8,561 bases of DNA from Phascolarctobacterium sp. (GTDB lineage Bacteria > Bacillota > Negativicutes > Acidaminococcales > Acidaminococcaceae), in the NCBI GenBank assembly GCA_019417125.1, contig DXVZ01000024.1:1-8561 (forward strand). The letters are read 5' to 3'. The notes below the pieces were generated by a model. That model was not told where the DNA came from and made no database searches. It saw only the letters and a program-made list of their open reading frames with translations. Numbering within the stretch: the stretch's first letter is position 1; every line of letters starts with the position of its first letter. The translations under genes and the position numbers were made by a program. Below are positions 1 through 6,143 of the stretch, piece by piece.

Positions 1-1196
1 TGCGCTGCGCAGTGGCTGCGGATGGCTTCCAGTTCTTCCGGTGTATCCTGCGCAAAGGCGTTAATGGCAACAACCAGCGGCAGCCCGAATTTTTTAATGT
101 TTTCGATATGTTTTTCAAGGTTGACGATGCCGCGTTTAACAGCTTCCACATTCGGCGCAGTAAGGTCAGTTTTCGGCACGCCGCCGTGCATTTTCAGCGC
201 GCGCACAGTGGCAACCAGCACAACCGCATCCGGTTTTAAGCCGGCATAGCGGCATTTAATGTCAAAAAATTTCTCTGCGCCCAGGTCTGCGCCAAAGCCT
301 GCTTCCGTAATGGTGTAGTCTGCCAGTTTCAAGCAGGTTTTGGTTGCCATTACGCTGTTGCAGCCGTGGGCAATGTTAGCAAACGGACCGCCGTGGATAA
401 TTGCCGGTACATTCTCCAAAGTCTGCACCAGGTTCGGTTTTACAGCGTCTTTTAACAGCGCAGCCATTGCGCCATGCGCTTTAAGCATACCAGCGGTAAT
501 GGGGTTGCCGCTGTAATCATAAGCTACGATGATTTTGCTTAAACGCTCTTTTAAATCGTGCAGCCCGGTAGCCAGGCACAAAATTGCCATAACCTCTGAA
601 GCTACGGTAATATCAAAACCGTCCTGGCGCGGTACGCCGTGCGCTTTGCCGCCGAGGCCCACAACAATGTTGCGCAGTTCGCGGTCGTTCATATCAACCA
701 CGCGCTTCCATACAATGCGGCGCGGGTCAATGTTCAGCGCGTTGCCCTGCTGAATGTGGTTGTCCAGCATCGCTGCCAGCAGCATGTGCGCAGATGTTAT
801 GGCATGAAAATCGCCCGTAAAATGCAGGTTAATATCCTCCATCGGCACTACCTGCGAATAGCCGCCGCCAGCCGCGCCGCCCTTAATGCCCATGCAGGGT
901 CCGAGCGAAGGCTCGCGCAATGCCACGATAACTTTTTCGCCGATTTTGGCAAGGCCCTGCGCCAAACCAACAGTAGTGGTTGATTTGCCCTCGCCTGCCG
1001 GCGTCGGGGTAATAGCGGTAACCAAAATCAGTTTGCCGTCTGGCTTATCCTGCACGCGCTTAATTAAATCCATAGAAAGCTTCGCCTTATAGCGTCCGTA
1101 GAGTTCAATGTCTTCCTCGCCGATGCCGAGCTTTTTGGCAACTTCCGTAATAGGCAGCATATGTGCCTTTTGAGCAATTTCAATGTCCGATAACAT
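1..1196 (-). CDS. fhs: Formate--tetrahydrofolate ligase, C-terminus beyond window
   Basis: Cytosolic enzyme of one-carbon metabolism that makes 10-formyl-tetrahydrofolate from formate, THF and ATP, feeding purine and formyl-Met synthesis and, in some anaerobes, the Wood-Ljungdahl methyl branch. About 398 codons are visible, beginning MLSDIEIAQKAHMLPI; family members are about 556 residues, so roughly the last 160 lie beyond position 1. The ATP-binding P-loop TPTPAGEGKSTTT is at residues 63-75. The conserved glycine-rich segment REPSLGPCMGIKGGAAGGGY follows at about 94-113, then NLHFTGDFHA near 123-132. The ATG at 1196 is preceded by GGGAGG at 1203-1208, giving a sound start. It is the last gene of the minus-strand block, 86 nt after the PBP gene with no terminator between them, so cotranscription is possible; a weak promoter candidate also lies in the gap. 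No frameshift is seen. Identification is from family motifs and is nearly certain. Confidence 0.97.
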   Translation of the reverse strand, partial: MLSDIEIAQKAHMLPITEVAKKLGIGEEDIELYGRYKAKLSMDLIKRVQDKPDGKLILVTAITPTPAGEGKSTTTVGLAQGLAKIGEKVIVALREPSLGPCMGIKGGAAGGGYSQVVPMEDINLHFTGDFHAITSAHMLLAAMLDNHIQQGNALNIDPRRIVWKRVVDMNDRELRNIVVGLGGKAHGVPRQDGFDITVASEVMAILCLATGLHDLKERLSKIIVAYDYSGNPITAGMLKAHGAMAALLKDAVKPNLVQTLENVPAIIHGGPFANIAHGCNSVMATKTCLKLADYTITEAGFGADLGAEKFFDIKCRYAGLKPDAVVLVATVRALKMHGGVPKTDLTAPNVEAVKRGIVNLEKHIENIKKFGLPLVVAINAFAQDTPEELEAIRSHCAA

Positions 1197-1225
1197 CTCA
1201 GTACCTCCCTTTAACGTGCTTAAAT

Positions 1226-1250
1226 AACTATATCTAGTTTCATTCTCTGT
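1226..1250 (-). promoter_or_regulatory. Weak candidate promoter with small palindrome upstream of fhs
   Basis: On the minus strand a TATAGT hexamer (1232-1227) sits 15 nt after CGGACA (1253-1248 region), a short spacer with 4 of 6 matches to TTGACA. The -10 overlaps a perfect interrupted palindrome, AACTA-TATC-TAGTT (1226-1239), which could be an operator or chance in AT-rich DNA. No terminator hairpin with a U-tract is present in this 86-nt gap, so fhs may instead be read through from the PBP gene. Confidence 0.22.
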
Positions 1251-1282
1251 CCGGATTCGTTTTTCCTGCCGGTAGGGATAAA

Positions 1283-3286
1283 TTATTCAAACCAGATTTC
1301 CAGTTTCGTGCCCTCGGCGGCGATAGTCCCCGGCGGCAGCGATTGCTTTTTGGCCCTGCCGCTGCCGTAAGGCACCAGCACCAAATGCCCGCGCTGCACC
1401 AGTTCTGCCGTCTGGCGCATATCAAGACCGGTAAAATCGGGTATTTTTATTTTGCCGCCGTCCAAAAATTCCAGCACCGGCACTTTAACGGCTTTGCCCT
1501 TGGCCTTGCCGTCTTCTTCAAACGAAGGCAGCCCCTCGTGCGTGCTGGGCTGCACGCCTTTGGCTACCAGTATCTGCTGCAAAGTGTCTTTAAACACCGG
1601 CGCCGATACCTGCGAACCGTAAAACGCGCCCTGCGGCGTATCAAGCATTACCAGCATCGCGTACTGCGGGTTGGCAGCGGGCACAAAACCGACAAACGAA
1701 GCAATGTACTCGCCCGGAGCGTAACCGCCCTGCTCCGCCAGCTTTTCCGCCGTGCCGGTTTTGCCGGCAATATGGTAACCGGCAATATGCGCCGGCCTGC
1801 CGCCGCCCTCGCTGACGACTTTTTCCATCATCGCGCGCATCTGTGCGGCAACGTCCTCGGTAATTACGCGGCGCACTACCGTTTTTTGCCCCTGGCGCAG
1901 CACGCGCCCGTCAGGCATCACAATTTTATCAATAATATACGGCTCCAAAAGCTCGCCGCCGTTAGCAATGGCGCAAATCGCGCGCAGCATTTGCAGCGGC
2001 GTAACGGCAATGCCCTGCCCAATCGCCATGGTGGCGATGTCCGGCTCGTACATATCTTCCGGCTTATACAAAATGCCGCTTTCCTCGCCCGGAAGCTCTA
2101 TGCCGGTTGGCTGCCCAAAGCCGAACTTTTTGCTGTAATCTATCATCTGGTTGGCGCCCAGCTGCATACCCAGCTGTACCATGCCGGTATTGATAGAAAA
2201 TTTAATAATATCCTCAAAAGGTACCTGCCCGCGCCCTTCGCCGTCCCAGTTGCGGATAACGCGGTCGGCAATTTTAATGCTGCCCTTGTCCTCAAATACC
2301 GTCTGCGGCGTAATGATGTTTTCGCTTAAGCCCATGCAGCCCACAATCGGTTTAAAAACAGAACCCGGCTCGTAAATAATGGAAATCGCCCTGTTCGTCC
2401 AGTTGGCGGCAGGGTAATCGCCAAAATTATTGGGGTCAAAGGTTGGGCGCGACGCCATGCCCAGCACTGCGCCGGTGTGCGGGTCCATCAAAACTGCCGC
2501 CGCCGCGCGCGATTTGGTTTCTTTCATCGCACGGTCCAGCGCGTCCTCCAGCACAAACTGAATTTTGCTGTCAATCGTCAGGTATACTGTCGGCATATTC
2601 TGCGGGCGCGTATGGTTCATACCCGCTTCGCCCATCGGGCGTCCCAGCGCGTCCACCATTTCTTCCTGCTCGGTTTTAGCGCCCTTAATAACGGAATCCA
2701 GTGCCAGTTCAATGCCAGCCAGCCCCTTGTCGTCCGTACCTACAAAACCTAAAATCTGCGCCGCCATGCTCTTTTTGGTGTAATAACGCTTGCTTTCTTC
2801 CAAAAAGTGCAAACCGGGCAGCTTGTTTTCTTTAACAATGCGCGTTACCTCGTCCGCCTCGTGCGGCGTTAAGGTGCGCTTAATCCAAATAAAACGCGCA
2901 TCCGCAGTAAAATCGGCATACAGGCTTTCGGCGCTGATGCCGAGCGGCGCAGCCAGTAAATCTGCCGCCAGGCGCTTAACGTTGCGCCCGGTTTTGGCAG
3001 CCGCGCTTTCAGGGCGGTCCACCATTTCCACGGGGTCAACATACAGCGATTTCGCCATAATGCTGACGGCAAGCTCCTCGCCGTTGCAGTCCAAAATAGC
3101 TCCGCGCGGCGAATACATAACGTCCGTGCCCATAGCCTGCGCCAGCGACTGCCGCGCCATCGCTTCGCCGCGTACAATTTGCAGCCACACCAAACGGCAG
3201 ATAACCACGATAAAAATTATAAAAATCAGCGCAAACAGCCCGAAAAAGCGTTTTTTGCCGCTGTAAAACTTAAAAACTTTTTTCAT
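1283..3286 (-). CDS. ftsI: Class B penicillin-binding protein (FtsI/SpoVD-type transpeptidase) with PASTA domain
   Basis: Membrane-anchored DD-transpeptidase that cross-links peptidoglycan, probably at the septum. Numbering from the ATG at 3286 (667 residues): a basic start, one membrane anchor at about 14-37, a PBP dimerisation domain from about 50 containing SPRGAILDCNGEELA (usually DRNG, here DCNG), and a transpeptidase domain at about 245-570. The catalytic motifs are intact: SVFK (Ser309, Lys312), SIN (364-366) and KTG (509-511). One PASTA domain ends the protein (about 612-667, KIPDFTGLDMRQT to the stop). I prefer ATG 3286 over the in-frame GTG at 3295: AGGGGGTG lies 7 nt before the ATG, the GTG falls inside that Shine-Dalgarno, and the ATG makes a 4-nt ATGA overlap with the ftsW stop. 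The tight coupling suggests a SEDS-PBP synthase pair. SpoVD would be an equally fair name, since a PASTA domain occurs in both types. Confidence 0.93.
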   Translation of the reverse strand: MKKVFKFYSGKKRFFGLFALIFIIFIVVICRLVWLQIVRGEAMARQSLAQAMGTDVMYSPRGAILDCNGEELAVSIMAKSLYVDPVEMVDRPESAAAKTGRNVKRLAADLLAAPLGISAESLYADFTADARFIWIKRTLTPHEADEVTRIVKENKLPGLHFLEESKRYYTKKSMAAQILGFVGTDDKGLAGIELALDSVIKGAKTEQEEMVDALGRPMGEAGMNHTRPQNMPTVYLTIDSKIQFVLEDALDRAMKETKSRAAAAVLMDPHTGAVLGMASRPTFDPNNFGDYPAANWTNRAISIIYEPGSVFKPIVGCMGLSENIITPQTVFEDKGSIKIADRVIRNWDGEGRGQVPFEDIIKFSINTGMVQLGMQLGANQMIDYSKKFGFGQPTGIELPGEESGILYKPEDMYEPDIATMAIGQGIAVTPLQMLRAICAIANGGELLEPYIIDKIVMPDGRVLRQGQKTVVRRVITEDVAAQMRAMMEKVVSEGGGRPAHIAGYHIAGKTGTAEKLAEQGGYAPGEYIASFVGFVPAANPQYAMLVMLDTPQGAFYGSQVSAPVFKDTLQQILVAKGVQPSTHEGLPSFEEDGKAKGKAVKVPVLEFLDGGKIKIPDFTGLDMRQTAELVQRGHLVLVPYGSGRAKKQSLPPGTIAAEGTKLEIWFE

Positions 3287-4494
3287 CTGCGCCACCCCCT
3301 GCGCCTTAAATCAGAAGTTGGCATAATAGGCGGCAGCCCGGCTTCGCGCAGCATCTCTTCGCGCTTTTCGCGCTTAACCTCGTTTTTGTAAACCGAAAGC
3401 GCCAGCCCCAGCGCCGTCAGCGATACCACCATGGAAGTGCCGCCGTAGCTGATGAACGACAACGGCACGCCGATAACCGGCAGGCAGCCGCACACCATCA
3501 GCATATTGGCAGCAGCCTGGCCCACAACTAACAGCGTTACGCCGCTGATGAGCATAAAGCCTTCTTCATCGCGGCACGCCGCCGCCATGCGGAACAGCGC
3601 AACGCCCAGCAGAGCGAACAAAAAGATTAAAAACAGCGCGCCCACAAAGCCCCATTCCTGGCAGTAAATGGCAAAGGCAAAGTCCGTATGGGCTTCCGGC
3701 AGGTAAAAGAACTTGCCGCTGCCCTGGCCCCAGGGCACGCCCAACACACCGCCGCTGCCAATGGAAATTAAGGACTGCACCATTTGGTAGCCTGCGTTGG
3801 CGGGGTCGCTCCATGGGTCGAACCACACCAGCACCCTTTGCAGGCGGTAGGGCGCAATGACAATCAGACCCGCCACGCCTACAAAGCCGCAGCCCATTAA
3901 AAGCAGCAGCATGCGCAGCGAAAGCCCTGCCAAAATATACATGCCCACGCACAGCGCCACGACAATCGCCGCCGTGCCCATATCCGGCTGCTTTAATACC
4001 AACGCGCCATATATCAGCGACATAATCATCGCCTTGTTGGCAGGGTAATCAAACAGCGCCGGGCGCAGCTGCTTTTTGAGCCGCCTGCCCAGCTCACCGG
4101 CGCACAGCAAAATTACCGCCAGCTTCGCCAGTTCCGAAGGCTGCAAGCTAAAGCCGCCAATATACAGCCAGCGCTGCGCGCCCTTGGTAGTTACGCCCAC
4201 CGTATCAACCGCAATCAGCAAAAACAGTACCGTAAAATAAACTATATTCAGCCAGCGCTTGCCCAGCCACAAATGGTAATCCGGCCCGCGCAGCCCCAGG
4301 TACAGCATAACCGCAAACCCTACGGCGCCAAAAGCAATATAACGTTTTAAGTAAAAATACCCGTCGCCGAACATATCCGTCGCTTCCACAAAGCTGGCGC
4401 TGAACACGTTAATGCAGCCGATTGCCAGCAGCATCAGCGTTATCCAGATAACGGCGTCGCGGGGATTTCCCCAGATAAAAAAATGCCTCTGCAT
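3283..4494 (-). CDS. ftsW: SEDS-family peptidoglycan glycosyltransferase, FtsW type
   Basis: Polytopic inner-membrane protein (403 residues) that polymerises lipid II into glycan strands together with a cognate class B PBP. About ten hydrophobic segments can be seen from residue 13 to 370. SEDS signatures are GAQRWL followed by LQPSELAKLAVIL (105-129), the loop PEAHTDFAFAI (266-276) containing Asp271, which corresponds to the catalytic Asp of RodA/FtsW, and GVPLSFISYGGTSM (342-355). The C-terminus is a basic cytoplasmic tail (about 370-403) ending RRRGWRR. ATG 4494 lies 8 nt after the trmB TAG; the stop TAG is part of its AGAGG Shine-Dalgarno, so translation is probably coupled. The downstream PBP with a PASTA domain favours a division (FtsW) role over an elongation (RodA) role, but sequence alone does not settle this. 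Confidence 0.93.
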   Translation of the reverse strand: MQRHFFIWGNPRDAVIWITLMLLAIGCINVFSASFVEATDMFGDGYFYLKRYIAFGAVGFAVMLYLGLRGPDYHLWLGKRWLNIVYFTVLFLLIAVDTVGVTTKGAQRWLYIGGFSLQPSELAKLAVILLCAGELGRRLKKQLRPALFDYPANKAMIMSLIYGALVLKQPDMGTAAIVVALCVGMYILAGLSLRMLLLLMGCGFVGVAGLIVIAPYRLQRVLVWFDPWSDPANAGYQMVQSLISIGSGGVLGVPWGQGSGKFFYLPEAHTDFAFAIYCQEWGFVGALFLIFLFALLGVALFRMAAACRDEEGFMLISGVTLLVVGQAAANMLMVCGCLPVIGVPLSFISYGGTSMVVSLTALGLALSVYKNEVKREKREEMLREAGLPPIMPTSDLRRRGWRR

Positions 4495-4502
4495 AAGTGC
4501 CT

Positions 4503-5144
4503 CTATTTAAAAACAGCCTCGCAAAAATTAATGGGCGTGCCCAGCGCGCTGAATTTCTGTTCGTACTCCGTCTGCACCGCGTTTTCGTACTCCGAATGGT
4601 GCAAATCGTAGCTCAGCGCAATAATTTCCAGCCCAAACTCTTTAAACTCCTCTACCGAAAAATCAAACAGCCCGCGGTTATCCGTTTTAAAGCGCAGATG
4701 CCCGCCGCTGCCCAACAGCCTTTGGTATTTTGCCAAAAAGTTTCTGTGCGTCAGGCGGCGTTTGGCGTGGCGCGCTTTCGGCCATGGGTCGCTGAAATTA
4801 AGATACAACTCCTTAATCTCGCCCGGCTCAAACCAAGCCTCCAGCTGTTCCGCGTTGGCGCAGATAACAACGGCGTTGTCAAGTTTGTTATCCATAATAT
4901 ACTTGCCCGGGTAGTACGCTATATCGTGCTGCGTTTCCACGCCGATAAACGCCTTGTCCGGGTTCAGCTCCGCCATGCCGGTTAAAAAGCGCCCCTTGCC
5001 GCAGCCAATCTCCAGGCACAGCCTCTTGCCGGGAAAGCGCTCCTGCCAGTGCCCTTTGTACTCCTCTAAATTGTGCATCAGCACGTATTTATCCTTCAAT
5101 TCTTCCATTGCCGTTTCAATCCACGGCTTTTTTCTTAAGCGCAT
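4503..5144 (-). CDS. trmB: tRNA (guanine-N7-)-methyltransferase
   Basis: Cytosolic SAM-dependent enzyme that methylates G46 in the tRNA variable loop. The length (213 residues) is normal for the family. The SAM-binding motif I is LEIGCGKGRFL (44-54). The hallmark motif NFSDPWPKARHAKRRL lies at 116-131, and the C-terminal TEYEQKF (192-198), which contacts the tRNA in characterised homologues, is present. The ATG at 5144 has AAAGGACGG about 8 nt upstream and a clear extended -10 promoter 35 nt upstream, so this is the first gene of the trmB-ftsW-ftsI unit. Linkage of a tRNA modification gene to septal wall genes is likely just operon packing. No defects are seen. Confidence 0.97.
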   Translation of the reverse strand: MRLRKKPWIETAMEELKDKYVLMHNLEEYKGHWQERFPGKRLCLEIGCGKGRFLTGMAELNPDKAFIGVETQHDIAYYPGKYIMDNKLDNAVVICANAEQLEAWFEPGEIKELYLNFSDPWPKARHAKRRLTHRNFLAKYQRLLGSGGHLRFKTDNRGLFDFSVEEFKEFGLEIIALSYDLHHSEYENAVQTEYEQKFSALGTPINFCEAVFK

Positions 5145-5178
5145 AATTACCGTCCTTTATAAAAATTTACATCTATTT

Positions 5179-5187
5179 ATTATACCA
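5179..5187 (-). promoter_or_regulatory. Extended -10 promoter of the trmB-ftsW-ftsI operon
   Basis: On the minus strand the sequence reads TGGTATAAT, a perfect -10 hexamer with the TGn extension. No good -35 hexamer lies 16-18 nt upstream, which is usual when the extended -10 is present. Predicted transcription starts near 5172, giving a leader of about 28 nt containing AAAGGACGG. It is divergent from the nitroreductase promoter some 75 nt away. Confidence 0.75.
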
Positions 5188-5245
5188 TAACTTAAAGCGT
5201 TTTTTACATAAAGAGCTTAAATTCATCAATTAACGCCAAACGCTG

Positions 5246-5257
5246 CTGCCTCGGCAG
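5246..5257. repeat. Small inverted repeat upstream of the nitroreductase -35
   Basis: CTGCC-TC-GGCAG, 5 bp arms around 2 nt, ends five bases before the -35 hexamer of the nitroreductase promoter, in the divergent region shared with trmB. Its position would fit a regulator site, but arms this short arise easily by chance. Confidence 0.2.
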
Positions 5258-5262
5258 GATAT

Positions 5263-5291
5263 TTGACGAAGCGCCGCCGCGGTGTTATATT
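5263..5291 (+). promoter_or_regulatory. Sigma-A promoter of the nitroreductase gene
   Basis: TTGACG (5263-5268), exactly 17 nt, then TATATT (5286-5291): five of six matches in each hexamer at ideal spacing. Start of transcription is expected near 5298. The leader contains a small perfect hairpin GGGC-TTTT-GCCC (5302-5313) and then AAGGAGG (5318-5324) before the ATG at 5333. Confidence 0.8.
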
Positions 5292-5332
5292 AAACCTGTA
5301 AGGGCTTTTGCCCCCAAAAGGAGGTTTTAACA

Positions 5333-5857
5333 ATGAACGAAGCAATGAACAACCTTTTAACCAGAAGAAGCTGCCGCAAATATAAACCCGATATGCTGCC
5401 GCAGGACGTGCTGGACGAAATTTTAAAAGCCGGCACCTACGCCGCTACCGGGCACGGTACGCAAAACCCCATTATGATTGCCGTTACCAATAAAGAAGTA
5501 CGCGATAAATTAAGCAAACTTAACGCCCAAATTTTTGGCAAACCGGATATCGACCCGTTTTACGGCGCGCCGGTTGTCGTTATCGTGCTGGCGGATAAAA
5601 AATACCCTACCTACGTTTACGACGGCAGCCTGGTAATGGGCAGCTTAATGCACGCAGCCCACGCATTAGGCGTTGCCAGCTGCTGGATTCACCGCGCCAA
5701 AGAAGAATTTGAACTGCCAGAAGGCAAGGAAATTTTAAAAGAACTGGGCATCGAAGGCGATTACGAAGGCATCGGCCACTGCATTTTAGGCTATGCCGAT
5801 TGCCCGGAACCTGCCCCCGCCCCGCGCAAAGAAAACCGCATTTACTACATTAAATAA
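5333..5857 (+). CDS. Nitroreductase family protein (FMN-dependent oxidoreductase)
   Basis: Predicted soluble FMN-binding oxidoreductase using NAD(P)H; the physiological substrate cannot be read from sequence. At 174 residues it is a compact single-domain member. It has the N-terminal FMN-phosphate binding stretch TRRSCRKYKPD (10-20), the QNP turn (44-46) in the region where family members contact the flavin, a core strand GAPVVVIVLAD (78-88), and the helix GSLVMGSLMHAAHALGVASC (98-117). The C-terminal part carries IGHCILGYADCPEP (147-160) and a basic PRKENRIYYIK end. AAGGAGG lies 8 nt before ATG 5333, which decides the start over Met5. It is monocistronic: its own promoter lies upstream and an intrinsic terminator starts 27 nt after the stop. 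Family assignment is firm; specific function (quinone, nitro compound or flavin reduction) is unknown. Confidence 0.92.
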   Translation: MNEAMNNLLTRRSCRKYKPDMLPQDVLDEILKAGTYAATGHGTQNPIMIAVTNKEVRDKLSKLNAQIFGKPDIDPFYGAPVVVIVLADKKYPTYVYDGSLVMGSLMHAAHALGVASCWIHRAKEEFELPEGKEILKELGIEGDYEGIGHCILGYADCPEPAPAPRKENRIYYIK

Positions 5858-5884
5858 GTGCTTCGCTTAACCAAAAATTTACAA

Positions 5885-5922
5885 ACATCCGGCATTTTGT
5901 CAAAGCTGCCGGGTGTTTTTTT
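5885..5922 (+). terminator. Intrinsic terminator of the nitroreductase gene
   Basis: Stem ACATCCGGC (5885-5893) pairs with GCCGGGTGT (5908-5916), nine pairs including one G-U, around a 14-nt loop. Seven T residues end it (5916-5922). It separates this gene from the downstream CNNM gene. Confidence 0.9.
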
Positions 5923-6033
5923 ATGCCCTAATCAGCCCAAAGGCGCGAAAAACGGCTAAAAAACAAGTTACAACCATTGACGCTTACCGGCAGGGAAGCC
6001 TTGGCAAACCAAAGCCCAAAATTACCCCACAAA

Positions 6034-6076
6034 CGCCAAATTATGCCTTTTTAACCTTTTGAGCGCGCCAAATTAT
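6034..6076 (+). repeat. Pair of 11-bp direct repeats at the CNNM gene promoter
   Basis: CGCCAAATTAT occurs at 6034-6044 and again at 6066-6076, start to start 32 bp (about three helical turns). The second copy lies inside the spacer between the -35 and -10 of the promoter. A looser copy, GCCCAAAATTAC, starts at 6014. The arrangement fits a repressor site that covers the promoter, but no regulator is identifiable. The rest of the 5923-6033 stretch shows no gene or RNA that I recognise. Confidence 0.45.
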
Positions 6077-6086
6077 ATGATACAAT
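6059..6086 (+). promoter_or_regulatory. Promoter of the CNNM/CBS protein gene
   Basis: TTGAGC (6059-6064), a 16-nt spacer, then TACAAT (6081-6086) preceded by TGA, which makes an extended -10 (TGATACAAT). The start is expected near 6093, so the leader to the TTG start codon is about 50 nt. Confidence 0.7.
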
Positions 6087-6109
6087 TAAAAAAATATTGC
6101 TTTTAGGGC

Positions 6110-6136
6110 GGAGGTGACTGTTTCCCGCGCGGAAAC
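6110..6136 (+). promoter_or_regulatory. Shine-Dalgarno followed by a hairpin that bridges to a distant TTG start
   Basis: GGAGGTGA (6110-6117) is a full-strength Shine-Dalgarno, but the first possible start in the reading frame is TTG 6144, 26 nt further on; an in-frame TAG at 6138-6140 excludes any earlier start. Between them is a perfect hairpin, GTTTCC-CGCGC-GGAAAC (6120-6136). If folded, its 17 nt are removed and the effective spacing becomes about 9 nt. This resembles the known case of phage T4 gene 38, where a hairpin brings a remote Shine-Dalgarno near the start codon. Confidence 0.6.
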
Positions 6137-6143
6137 ATAGTTT

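Noticed and set aside
1343..2329. Long plus-strand open frame (328 codons) opposite the PBP gene
   Set aside because: It is antisense to a clear transpeptidase with intact catalytic motifs; its product is rich in His, Arg and Ala as expected for a reverse shadow, and no Shine-Dalgarno or recognisable domain is present.
2790..3266. Plus-strand open frame of 158 codons opposite the N-terminal part of the PBP
   Set aside because: Shadow of the PBP membrane anchor and dimerisation domain codons; low-complexity Ser/Ala-rich product.
4497..4985. Plus-strand open frame of 162 codons opposite trmB
   Set aside because: It overlaps the entire TrmB motif region on the other strand, has no ribosome binding site, and its translation resembles no family I know.
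5302..5313. Attenuator or early terminator in the nitroreductase leader
   Set aside because: GGGC-TTTT-GCCC is only four base pairs and is followed by CC and AAAA, not a T-run, so it would not terminate transcription.
6114..6140. Possible 8-codon leader peptide (GTG to TAG) before the CNNM gene
   Set aside because: The GTG lies inside the Shine-Dalgarno itself, leaving only a weak upstream AGGG; the hairpin-bridged TTG start explains the Shine-Dalgarno better, though a leader peptide cannot be excluded.
5923..6143. Metal-sensing riboswitch upstream of the CNNM gene
   Set aside because: The promoter at 6059-6086 leaves only about 50 nt of leader, too short for the Mg or Mn riboswitch classes I know, and no conserved riboswitch core was recognised.
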